In this document: positions 18,691-29,525 of the stretch, piece after piece | How positions within the stretch are numbered: position 1 is the first letter of the stretch | How the letters are laid out: each line of letters opens with the position of its first letter | Assembly (NCBI GenBank): GCA_032718475.1 | Contig: JAUCBJ010002675.1 | Coordinates: forward strand, 1-37,727 | Direction: 5' to 3' | DNA length: 37,727 bases | Source of the DNA: Nemertoderma westbladi | Lineage: Eukaryota; Xenacoelomorpha; Nemertodermatida; Nemertodermatidae | Made by a program: the position numbers and the translations under genes | Notes under the pieces: generated by a model | What the model saw: only the letters and a program-made list of their open reading frames with translations | What the model was told of the DNA's origin: nothing | Databases searched by the model: none

Positions 18691-20811
18691 TAGTAGTGGA
18701 TGTGCTGTTCGAGGAAGAACGCATACAACGTTATGGAGAAGAAACTACGCATAATACGCATTATTTAAAATATCACGATCTACCTAACACCAGCAAAAGG
18801 GCGACATTATGGCATCCTGTGGATATGAAGTTAGAAAGAGCCACGGCTGAATGGAATGAAACTCAAAACATTATTGAAATGTATGGTATTGTGACATACG
18901 ATAATGAAGGTAGTGTTCCTGTTGGAGAACTCAGGACTACCCGACTTATCCATATTCGAGGACTAGCCGGTTCCACCCACGTCTTCACTTGAGCGTGTTC
19001 TAATGTGATTAACTACTCTTTTGAAAATCTTATGGAGATACAAAAGAGACTCCAACATTGACAATTTGAACTCACACAGCGTTATGTAATCAACACGGAG
19101 AGGAAACCAGCTATGGGAATAGATGGCTCTATACTTCCTCAACCCGTGCTCGAAATGTTATTCAACAAAATAATAATTAAACTCGGTTCTGCGATCTATG
19201 GAGATCTTCAGAATGATTTTAGAAATATGGAAAATATTCCATATCCTTTCGTTGACACACAATTAATAGCACCTTGGGTGCAAGGTTGAGGATTTTTCTG
19301 AACCATGTACACTACGACGCCAAGTGGGATAAATAAAGTCCAACAAACTTCCATCGGATATTTAGCGTTCCAAGAACATGGATGGAATTTCAAAGTGGGA
19401 AACCCGCATAATTGCATAATTATCAACAGATTTGTAGCGATCATTATTCACATTTATATTTTGATGGGCCATTGACAGCGCCTGGAGCGGTTTATAGTTT
19501 TATGAGTGTTCCCCTCCATTCTTCCTTGGCCATCTACACCATATATTCAAAAATACTGCACTTTCTGGATGGTTAGCCGATGTCTGCAGTCAAACCATAC
19601 GTTCCAATCCCCTTATCCTGGGAACTAAACTCACTAAGTTAGATCAACATAACAAATTCATCCGATTTGAATGATCAGGCGCTTTCTGACTCTGTTTCGG
19701 AACGTTGATAGTCAGTTTAAGGTTCGTGCACTGATCAAACTCAGCCTGCGAGACTCTGCCTCTGAGAAAACTAGATAGTGCCAGATTCGCTATCTTTAGA
19801 GACATTTGCATTCAAAACATGCATTCCTCTGTTCTACAGAGACCCAAAATCCCTTCGGGATATTCCATTATGGAGGTCCAAACTGTACATTCTTCGAAAA
19901 GAATGACTACACCCATGGAAATCCTCCAGACCGAAGAAGAACCTTTCTGTTTGGAGGTGGATTAGATCCAACCAACGACTACTAGGAGCAATGACAATGA
20001 TCACATGCTGGAATGGTATCAAGGCCCTCAATGTCTTACAGCCTATGATTATAGATACGCCAGCCCGCCAGCAGTTGTACTTCAATATATACGAGTTGGG
20101 GAAGCCAGCGCAGATCTTCACTGCGAGTCACGCCATCAGTATTATCCAGGACACTCTTATGAGGGAGTGTATGCTTTTCACCCCTATCTCTTTCCCCCAG
20201 TCGAGCCAAAAATTTGTATTCCCAGCTATGAATTAATAAAACGTGTTGGTGAGTATATTTCCACCAAATATGTCTGGAAATATTTGAGTAATATTGAATC
20301 CTATAATTTCATTAGCTTTATTAGCAGAGACCCAGAATATGGTGAGACATTTGTAAATGAGCACCCTGAGTTACAAGAAGTCTATCGACGTACTTATGAG
20401 TACAAGGCGAGAGAAAAGGAATTAGAAAGAACCATTAAACCCCGAAAATTCCTAACTACTCATGGTATACCTACAGTGGTTGTACAAACGACTAAAAGGA
20501 TAACTAAAAGGACTGGTATAAGCTGCTGTCCTGAAAAGGGCCTTAAAGGTTGTGCACCCTCGATCCCTTGGGTCCTCTGTTTAACGTATCGATATCGCAG
20601 CCCAAACGAAGGAGAGAAGTGAACCCCCTATCAATAGTGATCAACCAGGTACCTCGACTGGTGGATACACCCGAATCCAAATCCTTCCGATGCAATTGTA
20701 TTGCACCCTTCCCCAGGAGTTATTTATAGCCCTCCTAGTAAAGTGGCTTGCGCAGTGGAGAAAAAGACTACTCGAAAGTTTAAGAAACGTCGTTCTAGAA
20801 AGAAGGAGTGA
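18691..20811 (+). pseudogene. Unrecognised decayed ORF set, continuing after LINE insertion
   Basis: Several plus-strand frames look like pieces of one or two old proteins. Piece 1 is 18654-18992 (EEERIQRYGEETTHNTHYL, then WHPVDMKLERATAEWNETQN). Piece 2 is about 19110-19290 (ERKPAMGIDGSILPQPVLEM). Piece 3, about 19320-19480, is in a shifted frame. Piece 4 is 20005-20622 (CESRHQYYPGHSYEGVYAFH, then EYKAREKELERTIKPRKFL). The last piece is a strongly basic tail, 20758-20811 (EKKTTRKFKKRRSRKKE followed by TGA). The order and the Lys/Arg-rich end suggest a nucleic-acid-binding or particle-forming protein of a mobile element, but I recognise no family. Frameshifts and stops show it is dead. Confidence 0.45.
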
Positions 20812-20892
20812 TTGTTTAGAATAGTAAATTTATTAGAAACTGTGACTCTAGGTATATGTTATAGACTTAAGTCCCATTTTCTGGGAGCAGTG

Positions 20893-21063
20893 ATAAAGCT
20901 TTTGCAGCAAAAATGTATTGTTTTTGTGCAATACACAAACTACTCTAAAACTGGCATTATCTCGAGGGATTGGAGAATATATAAAACTTACGCCCTCTAG
21001 CGTTTATTTTGGTACAGAGCTCTAGTGAAGAAATCACCAGCCATTGGCCAGCATTTCTCTTAG
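20893..21063 (+). repeat. Dispersed ~175 bp repeat, copy 2
   Basis: Second copy of the repeat at 5632-5811, same orientation, lacking a roughly 12 bp internal duplication. It begins AAAGCTTTTGCAGC and ends near TTGGCCAGCATTT. It lies just downstream of the basic ORF tail. Confidence 0.75.
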
Positions 21064-21755
21064 TCCCGTATCCTCTATGTTAATTCCCAGCCAATCAGCA
21101 CAATTTTCACTTTGCCAATTCTTGAGGCCTTGTTTACATATGAATATGCCGCAGTGTGACAAAATCATTCTTTTCTGACTTCTGCCCAAATCCATCAGCA
21201 GCCAGAGAATTATCAAGCACAGTCAATTTCCTCTCTCCAGCACTCTGTATTCACTTTTGTACTATTTGGACTCTCAGATTCAGACTGTTATAATGGCAAA
21301 CATCTGACTGTTGATTGAATGCCAGCACCGAATATTTTATACTGTTTTTATACAGTTATTCATTGTTGTTTGGTAACCTGATAAATGAATGCTTATACTT
21401 GGAGAATAATTAAGAATAATCGATAATTCCCCCATACTTTCTTTATTATTGACGTAAGCAGAAGGGAACATTTGTAACAATTGCTTGGCTCAAATTACAG
21501 TGTCTGTATGAATTTTATGTTATTTCATAACCCCAATGTAAGCGAGCTAAATTTTTCCTTATATATGAGTAAAATTTGTAACTGTGTTTTACTGTTATTG
21601 TCAGTAAAGTGAGTGCAAGCGAGTAATTATATATTCCTAAAGAATGTAAACACTGTGCAGTTTCATAACCCTCAGTTGTAATTAGTATAAGTCATAACTC
21701 TGTCTGATATTTAAAGCGCAGCATCTAAAGAACTTATATCCTTAGGAACCAGATG
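21064..21755. other. Intergenic, no recognised gene
   Basis: AT-rich, with only chance ORFs. No repeat shared with the rest of the window was noticed. Confidence 0.35.
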
Positions 21756-21759
21756 ATAC

Positions 21760-22580
21760 CATATGTCCAATTAACCCACAGGGGAGGATTCCTACTACCA
21801 ATGGTCTTGTTAAACCTCCATACAATATTCCTAATAAGTCAAATGTTATTCAAAATCAGCCAACTAGACCTCGAATCCCAGGATGTGTGATTATCCCTAT
21901 TACCAAATGATGAAGCTTATCCACGGAGAGAGTTCTTAATCCGAATTTGCGTTACACACCTCGTAGTTCTCCTCCACTACTATTTCAGTCAGCACCCAAC
22001 TCCCAACCCCACCAATCAAGACATTTTACACATCCAGAGGAGTCTAGGCACTACTGGTATGAAAGATTAGAACGTGATTACAGACCTTCCTATCAACCCT
22101 ATCCTGTAACTAAATCTTCCCAGCCAGTACAATTGGCACCCACTGAATATTCCTCGTATTCTGGCCACAAACTGTGGAAGACTCAGTCATCAAACCTTAA
22201 TAAAACTTTAGAGCAGACAAGTATGCGAATCTTACAACTCTAGAACAGACAAGTATGCGAACCTTATCACAAGCTGAGATTAGTCGGTTCCTTCCACCTC
22301 CAAAATTTGTTACTTTAAAGGAGAGCCAGAGAGTTTGCCCACCTTTTTTGCAATATTTTACTTACAACTGTCCATAGTTGAGAGTTATCTTCCTTGGAAA
22401 ATCGTAATTATTTATTGTCTCCTACATCCAGTCTGCCCCATCTTATGGTAGAGCAGCATATTAGGATTCAAAATGACTTTGAGGGGGCTTGGGTGAATCT
22501 CAAGAAGCTATACTGTAACCCTCGGTGGCTTGCACAAACAAACCCTTTACTGGCAAGCTATCAACTACCCTGCTCTTAAA
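21760..22580 (+). pseudogene. Gag-like retroelement remnant
   Basis: Broken plus-strand frames encode a Pro/Ser/Tyr-rich region (21947-22243, e.g. ERDYRPSYQPYPVTKSSQP). This is followed by a segment resembling LTR-retrotransposon Gag: ISRFLPPPKFV at about 22285, PESLPTFLQYFTYNCP in a shifted frame, then DFEGAWVNLKKLYCNPRWLA at 22470-22530. The pattern of a KF-x-GEP segment followed later by an AW..LKKLY.NP segment is reminiscent of BEL/Pao or related gags. A 30 bp tandem duplication (AGACAAGTATGCGAA twice, about 22210-22270) adds to the damage. No zinc knuckle or pol was found after it. Confidence 0.45.
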
Positions 22581-23399
22581 GGTAGCCATGAAGTGATTCT
22601 CTACAGGGGACAGGGAGGACAATAAAGTTGCAAAGACTCTAAGGGTGGTCTGAATAACCTGACTTGACAGGTGTCATTTGTGGTCTTTGCTTTATTACCC
22701 TGGTAAATATATTTAATGCGCAACATACATGCCATGCTTTTCATGTGACAGCAGTGAATATTAAGCCCATGATAAAGTTGTTTTACACAATGTATTAACT
22801 AACAATAATAAGTTGCATTGTCGTGAGCCCCATAAGAAGTTTTAAAAAAATAAGTACATTGTTTTTATTGTATGGTAACATCCTGTTGGTTCACTTGATA
22901 GATCCCTAGGAACAATATTCAGATGCTTAAATTTAATAGGAACATTAACTGGTTGTAGTAATATACATATACCATAAATATAACAACATTGCAACATTTT
23001 TTATAACAGTTATTGATTATTGGAAATAATGTTGCCGTTGTTCAGGATCAGGACAAAAACCAAATTACTATATCTTAACAGAATATCGTTGTGCACCAGA
23101 AGAGTTGCAAGTTTATCTCTGCAGGGTTTATTTAAACATTGCAATGTCGATATGTATGTTTCTATTTATATCAATGATATATATTCATTCACTATTCATT
23201 TTTATAGTCATTGTTAATTATCCCATATAAATTCAAAATTCCTTTTAGATTCGGTATTTAGGAGCTTTTTCAATGAATAATTTTCGAGAATTTTCATCCA
23301 GGAATGAAAAAATTATTTACAGAAAATAATCAATTTAGTTGTTTCTCCGTTTATTTTTTATATATTTTTTGAGTTACCATATCCTACTATAGATACGAC
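22581..23399. other. Intergenic, AT-rich, no recognised gene
   Basis: Only chance ORFs. This is the left flank of the long inverted-repeat element. Confidence 0.35.
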
Positions 23400-25988
23400 C
23401 CGCCAAGCTGCTGCAAAGCCCCAACATTTAGTGGGCCAGTTATTTCTCTTCTATATAACCCCTGAAACAATAGGTCTAGCGCGTCGAAAGTACTTGCCCC
23501 TAAGTAAAATTATGTCCTCTTTCAGATGAGACAAATAATATTTAATAGCTCCAGTAGTTTTCGAGATATGAGGAGTTTCTGGCACCCATACCATATCAGC
23601 ACTTTTCGGAATTGATAAAATTACTCAAAATACAAGCAACACCCTTCAAGACTTTTGTATAACCATTATACCATATTATGCTTTATTGGTTAGTCGAAAT
23701 AATTATTAGTAATCGAAAGCGAAATTAGAATAAAATTTTCATTGTTTATTTTATAATAGACACTAAAAGAGCATCAAAATAAAATTACAAGTAGCTCGAA
23801 ATTTTCAAATAGCCAAAAGTGGTAATTTGGCCGTATAGTTGGGGTTTTATATTGTGCTGATTTCATTGGTTATATAATTTTAAAATAATGGTTTAAATAA
23901 TTGTGGTATTTTCAAAAATGGCCAATGTTTCAGTCGAAAATTCTAAGTGCCAACCAGTGCACTTCTATTTCAGTTCTGCTGTACTCTGGTACTGGTGCGG
24001 TAATGTCGTGAATTATTCAGTGTGGTATTCGCATTGCACTGCACTACTGCGTTAGGCTTTACATAACTGCTGATAATGCTGACTGCATTATGCTGTCATT
24101 ATGCTATGCATTATGCTGCAAGGCATCAATGCCTTATCATTATTACATTACCTGTATTTATTTGACTATTTATTATCACCTCTCTCTAAACGGGCTGGCA
24201 GCGACGGGCACAGGGGCCTTATCTAATCTGTACATAGTATCTGAATATGTATGGAGTGGAGGCGCCGTAGCAGTTATAGTTGGAAAGTGCTGTGTGCATA
24301 GATGACGCTCGCTTGCTCGGTCTACAGAGTGGCACTTAGATCGACTAGTCAGGGCTTTTTTATAGATCACATGACACCAGCGCCTACCACTAACATTTGT
24401 ACATTTCGACGGGCGATATATTCAGTAAACCCGGAGTGCCAGAGTCTGTTCTGACTTCATTATGCTATAAATGCCTCAAATTCCTCGGAGACCACCAGTA
24501 AAAAGAATATACCATCCATCGTCTATCGAAATTCGTGAAGGAGAGTAAAATTAGTTCTTTATCTGATCTAGAGATGAAGCTACTGCTCGACTTTGGGTTG
24601 GAGGGTCCGGTTATTCTTTAAGAATCATCATGCTAGGTTTATTCTTCAGCCTAAACCAGCGGGACTCCTATCTGAATCCCTGAAGACATATCAGCCCTTT
24701 CGGAGGATTTCAAGTATGACAATATGCGTTACCACCTTAACAGTGTTCGCTTCTTACTATCTTGGATTTAATAGACAAATGTTATTGATACATAATAGAT
24801 GCTGAGATAAATTAATATTACGACTTCAATATAATGAGGAACTGATATTATTTAGGGGAATTATTATTAACTATCCTGGAATATAGTGTCGTTTCATGAT
24901 TTGAGGAAGTGATACTTTATTTTACTCTACTCTACTATGTGTTTGATGCGGAATTAAGAGATTCATATTCAGTCAGGGATATTTATCCTGGGTTACCAGT
25001 ACGTTTAACACTATCTGCTATCTGGCCCGGGCTATACGGGCTATATTACTACAGTAATTAATTGGTTTTTCGTGTTTGTCTGGTGGGACGAAAAATGCAA
25101 GTAGCATAAAATTTCAAGGTAAAAAATCAAATTTGGTTGGATAGATAATACGATATTTATGAGTGTCATATTCGTGATCAGCATCCCAAAAAACCCCAAA
25201 TGTTATAAAATCATGTTAATTTGGTAATGATTTTTCATTATGAAATTTGTGCTATTTGTATTTTTCGTGCCACACATTATCTAAAAAAGCCGAAATCAAC
25301 AAGGTACGATATTTTCAAACGTCATATTCGTGATCAGCATCCCAAAAAAACCACATGGTCATAAAATCAATTTGTTTTCGTGGTGATTTTTCATTATCAT
25401 ATTTCCACTACTTGTTTTTTTCGCGCTCCAGGGGCACAAATAACTGACTAATAACTAATATAACAACTTGCCTATGTTGTTATATTACACAACTCTTCGA
25501 TATGTTTGTTGTAGAGGAATAAACCTTCCCAATGCAATCACCATATTCTAAATCCTCAGTAGCCAAACTGTATGGCCAATTTACCACGTTTGAAAAAAAG
25601 TGCTATTTGCACTTTTGGTGCTCTTTTAGTATATATTGATAAAAAAAATTAACATTTTGCTTCTAATCTTACTTTAGATTACTAATAATGAATTCAACAA
25701 ACCAAAAAAGCATAGTATGGTTTCATGGTTATACCAAAGAGTCTTTGAAGGGTGATGTATTTTGTGTCATTTTATCAATTCCGAAAGTTTCCGAAATGGT
25801 ATGGGTGCCAGGAACTCATCATATCTCGAAAACTACTGGAGTTATGAACATTTTATTTGTCTCTTCTGAAAGAGGACATATTTTTAATAATGGACAAGTA
25901 CTTTCGACGCGCTAGACATATTGTTTCAGGGGTTTTATCTAAGAGAAATAACTCACTAAAATTAGGGGCTTCGCAGCAGCTTGGCGGA
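23400..25988. mobile_element. 2.6 kb element with long (~430 bp) terminal inverted repeats
   Basis: The left arm (about 23400-23845) and right arm (about 25574-25988) are inverted copies, roughly 80% identical by eye. Both start CCGCCAAGCTGCTGC. Both share CCCCTGAAACAATA, GTCTAGCGCGTCGAAAGTAC, TCCAGTAGTTTTCGAGATAT, GGCACCCATACCAT and AAAAGAGCA. The interior (about 1.7 kb) has no transposase-like ORF, and small ORFs there resemble nothing known. It includes a direct-repeat pair at about 25140-25430. This is a non-autonomous long-TIR or foldback-type DNA element. No target duplication was clearly matched. It ends about 185 bases before the NCX-B ATG. Confidence 0.8.
25140..25432 (+). repeat. 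Two ~158 bp direct repeats inside the long-TIR element
   Basis: The unit starts ACGATATTT (25151 and about 25308), followed by GTCATATTCGTGATCAGCAT, CCCAAAAAA, ATAAAATCA, GGT(A)GATTTTTCATTAT and TTTTTCG. The copies are about 80-85% identical. The GTCATATTCGTGATCAGCAT block is identical in both, suggesting constraint or recent homogenisation. Confidence 0.75.
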
Positions 25989-26173
25989 GCTATGTTTGAA
26001 TTTGGAGGGGAAACAACAATTTTTTGGAATGCGATAACATTGTATGTAATAGTCTATGTTTGCAGTATTGTAGTATAGTATCTATTATATCAACATTATT
26101 GTCTATGCATTTACCTTACCTAGTTGGTCCTGAATATTTTAAGTGAATTCCTATAGTAGGGCAAACAGTGATC

Positions 26174-26825
26174 ATGAATGTGACCGATTACTACACATGC
26201 CACGACGGCATCGCACTGCCTTTGTGTGATGAGTCAACCTGGTTCACCGAAATCAGGATTATTCTCTACACCATCGGTCTATTGTACACCTTCCTTGGGA
26301 TTTCTATTCTTGCTGAAGATTTTGTGGTGGCAATCGAGACGATAACTTCAAAAACACGAACAATCAATATACCGGATGAATATGGACCTGATGGACAACG
26401 AGAGATTGAAGTGCGAGTTTGGAATGAAACCGTAGCCAACCTAACGCTGTTGACATTGGGAAGCAGCACACCGGAGTTTATGATCTCGCTTGTAGAAATT
26501 TTAGGGCATAATTTAGAGGTTGGTCCGATTGGGCCTGGGTCTATTGTTGGAAGCGCAGCCTTCAACCTTCTAATAATAACCGCAGTTTGTATTGTTGTTG
26601 TGCCAAATGGAGAAATTCGCCGGGTAAGGAAGGCTGCAGTCGTTTTGGTGACGTCGTTCTTCTGCATGTTCGCTTACTTTTGGTTGTTTTTAATTTTAGT
26701 TACAATTTCGAAAGGGGTTATTGAGATATGGGAAGCTATTACCACTTTGATGATTTTTCCCGCTTTGGTTGTATTGGGTTGGTCAGCTGATTTATTATAT
26801 ATTAGAAAAAAAGAAATTGAAAAGG
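26174..26825 (+). CDS. NCX: NCX-B exon 1: N-terminal membrane domain (alpha-1 repeat)
   Basis: First visible coding exon of a second Na+/Ca2+ exchanger, from the ATG at 26174 (MNVTDYYTCHDGI). Helix 1 lies at ~27-57 (IRIILYTIGLLYTFLGISIL). The alpha-1 repeat spans ~88-143 and has LGSSTPEFM, with the ion-binding Glu at ~101, and GSIVGSAAFNLLIIT, with Asn at ~131. Helices follow at ~152-178 and ~183-205. GSSTPE replaces the usual GSSAPE. The exon ends at AAGG|GTAAGT after one base of a codon (phase 1). No signal peptide is visible, and an acceptor-like AG at about 26157-26160 upstream leaves open an additional 5' exon. It is homologous to the minus-strand exon at 2384-3056 but differs at many positions. 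Confidence 0.95.
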
Positions 26826-27456
26826 GTAAGTAAAGTCGCATCCCTCTCTAGTTGTTTATTAAGTTTCAAAACCATTATACTAGACAATTAAATAGATTCT
26901 AAGGTTTTGATTCTCTATGACGTGCGCTTTCTCCAGTGTTAGGCCTGCAATTTATATTATAATGTCTGACAAACCACATCAAGTTCAAGAATTATGTTGT
27001 CTTATTTCTGTCACTGGACCAACCTCTATAATTTTCGTAATTTATTTAATTTGAAATATCAATAGCTTATCGTACTTACTTCGGTTAGAAACTGTAATGA
27101 TAATTTCACCTTTATACTTTTTACAAGATTAGGAAGATCATCCCTCCATCAGCTAACATTGCACCAGTTCCAGTTGTTTACTGTAAGAGCGATTTGTTTT
27201 TATAAATAGGAATAACTCAATTGTTTGACTGTCGACGAATAACTAATTAATGAAAAAATGATAAAAGTACTATCAGTCAGGCTTAGAATTGCATGCATGC
27301 AAGTGCGAACTATAATTTTTCAAAAGGATTGTAATACAGGAATCCATTGTCTATTATCCAATGCCAATTAGTAATTAGTCCCATCGTGCAGCAATAAATT
27401 TTCTTCCAAATGAAGGTCAAAAGCTAGAGATAAATAGTTTCATTTTTGTTCTGTAG
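26826..27456. other. NCX-B intron 1
   Basis: GT-AG intron (GTAAGT...TGTAG), AT-rich, no recognised repeat. It includes a GCATGCATGCA palindromic run at about 27290. Confidence 0.8.
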
Positions 27457-27595
27457 AAACTGTTGGTAAATTTGAACGCCTGGAAGATAGTGTTGAAGAT
27501 GTAACCGAAGTAGCTGTCACTGAGGATGATGTTCGGGACTTTGTCAAGGAGGCAGAGAAGGAAGACAAAGTATATACAACAGAGGAGACTGTAAT
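27457..27595 (+). CDS. NCX: NCX-B exon 2: start of cytosolic loop
   Basis: Follows a TTCTGTAG acceptor. It completes the split codon of exon 1 and encodes an acidic loop segment (KFERLEDSVEDVTEVAVTED, then VRDFVKEAEKEDKVYTTEE). The donor is AT|GTAAGT, leaving phase 2. It sits between membrane helix 5 and the Calx-beta domains. The basic/aromatic XIP sequence of vertebrate NCX is not recognisable here or at the end of exon 1. Confidence 0.88.
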
Positions 27596-28327
27596 GTAAG
27601 TTAACAAATAATTATTGTTCGGGTTGCGAGTCGTCTTACCCACATAGGTCTTTGACCTGTTAACAACGCGCCTGCTTATAGTTCCAGGTCCATTATATCT
27701 GTAAGTTTGAGTACCGGGGCTGGGCAATTGGCCAATGTGTTGTGAAGTATCATACACTGTGGCCAGGTTTATATAACATCCAAACTGTGCCAGTTAAACT
27801 CACTATTGATTATCCCTTTAAAATTAATGGCAACGAATTGGTCCGCCAAATAGACTAAAGAGCGACGACTAACAGTTGATGACAACATCGAAATCAAATT
27901 CCACAAATTGCAGCGCAAAAAAAAAGAAACAGCAAAGACCAGAAAAAATACAAAGTAAAACTTCAAAATATAATATAGTAGCACAAGTTCCGCACTGTGT
28001 CTGTGGGAGGAACAACAACCACTATTGACCATTTGCCATAGTAAGAAATCTTATTGATTTTATTTTCACAGTGATATTGAAATCACTTGATAATAAATAA
28101 TACTTTATTAAGTCATGACAAAGGGAGAACAAAATATTATTTCTTATTGCAACCAAGCACAACACCACCGTACAAGTGCACCCTAGGTAAAGAAACATTC
28201 AGCGTCAAACGTGTGATAATTGTGACACAACGTCAAGAAAATCTTATATACATAATTTTTATGATTTTCTCAATATTCCATAAATAATGTAATTAATTTG
28301 TTTAAAATATTATTGGTAAATTTTTAG
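27596..28327. other. NCX-B intron 2
   Basis: GT-AG intron with a poly-A stretch (about 27917-27926). No transposon was recognised. Confidence 0.75.
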
Positions 28328-28454
28328 GTTACTTGTTTCCGAAAATGCGGCAAGAAGACACCGCAGCGTATCATGGCACAAAATCAATGCGATCCGAGGT
28401 TTTACTGCTGGGAAAAAACAAATTCCAAGAATAAGCAAATATGAATCTGGAGAG
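28328..28454 (+). CDS. NCX: NCX-B exon 3: basic loop segment
   Basis: Follows TTTTTAG and restores the exon 2 split codon. It encodes ARRHRSVSWHKINAIRGFTA and KKQIPRISKYESGE and ends GAG|GTTTGT in phase 0. The segment corresponds to the conserved basic patch (K/R-x-F/W-x-R-I-x-A-x-R-x-x-T-G) before the first Calx-beta domain in NCX proteins. Confidence 0.88.
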
Positions 28455-29373
28455 GTTTGTATTAATTACCTGGTATAATATGATCGATCATGATAGAAAT
28501 TAAACAAAGAAATTATAAATTTATTAGAAATGAAATTTAATTAATTAAATAGCTTATTATAGCTCTTATATTTCATGCCAATATGAGGGCCAGTAGGTTC
28601 TTGAGGTTTAGAGTTAAAAGCGGGGTATCAAAATGGGGGGGGGGGGGGGGGGGACAAAATGATTATATCTTTTTCGTTAAATCTCTGAAACAAAAAAAGT
28701 TTAAATTTTGATGACTTTTCTAAAAATATTTTGGCTTCGTAATAATGTTTTTTTAATATACTAATATTATTATTAATATTATTAATTAATTAATATTATT
28801 ATATTAATATATTTTTCAAAATACTTTTTGTTTTCGAAGTCTAGCATCATATTCAACTCTCCTTTCAAAAGCTTTTTGACACTATTTTTGTCAAGTTTTT
28901 TGAAAAGTGCATCGCATGATATGAATTGGTTAATGTGGTTTGCAATCCGAAGGAATATATATAAAATGTGCTAGAAATTTTAATCCTGTGTTTCATTTTG
29001 GTGCAGTTCCAAATTTTGAAAATCCATCAAATTGGTAAATTAATTGTTTCAATTTGTTCCAGTTTCGTGCCATGAGAACCTATATATTGCAGAAATACAA
29101 GATATCAAGTAGTATTTCCATTTCCATTTCAAGTTACATTTTTTCTGAACCTGAACTGCATTTTTATCTGGTGAGTGTGCAGTACTTCTAACCCTGAAGT
29201 TCACCAGTTCGATCGACCGACAATAACCTTGACCGTGAACTTGGCTTGACCGTAAATGCCGACTTTGCTGCTGCTTTTAAATTTTACAATAATAACATGA
29301 TATGTTGTTATCTATGAAAATATTTGTATTGTGTATGATGTTTGAAGATGCAAGATATTTATATTTCCCGCAG
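28455..29373. other. NCX-B intron 3 with poly-G tract and AT-rich microsatellite
   Basis: Contains an uninterrupted run of about 18 G at about 28636-28653 and a palindromic TAATATTATTAAT-rich stretch at about 28755-28815. Nothing coding was seen. Confidence 0.75.
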
Positions 29374-29525
29374 CGCGTCAGGAAAAGTAAAACGGATTTG
29401 ACTTTAGGAAACACCCGAGCTGTGGTTGAGTTCTCAGCGCAGTCTTATAGTATCAAGGAGAACGGGGTTTCTATAACCATAGGAGTCAGACGCTATGGTC
29501 GAATGGACAACTCTATTGCAGTTGG
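29374..29525 (+). CDS. NCX: NCX-B exon 4: start of Calx-beta domain 1
   Basis: The acceptor CCCGCAG precedes CGC GTC. Encodes the first strands of a Calx-beta fold (VVEFSAQSYSIKENGVSITI, VRRYGRMDNSIAVG). The donor is GG|GTTAGT, phase 2. The KEN Glu is the usual first Ca2+ ligand of the domain. Confidence 0.9.

Noticed and set aside
21034-21216. Small minus-strand ORF
   Set aside because: Low-complexity chance ORF partly inside the dispersed 175 bp repeat, with no family resemblance.
26266-26667. Minus-strand ORF of 133 codons
   Set aside because: It is the antisense shadow of NCX-B exon 1.
28087-28287. ORF in NCX-B intron 2 as an additional exon
   Set aside because: Exon 2 and exon 3 join in phase without it, and it resembles no NCX segment.
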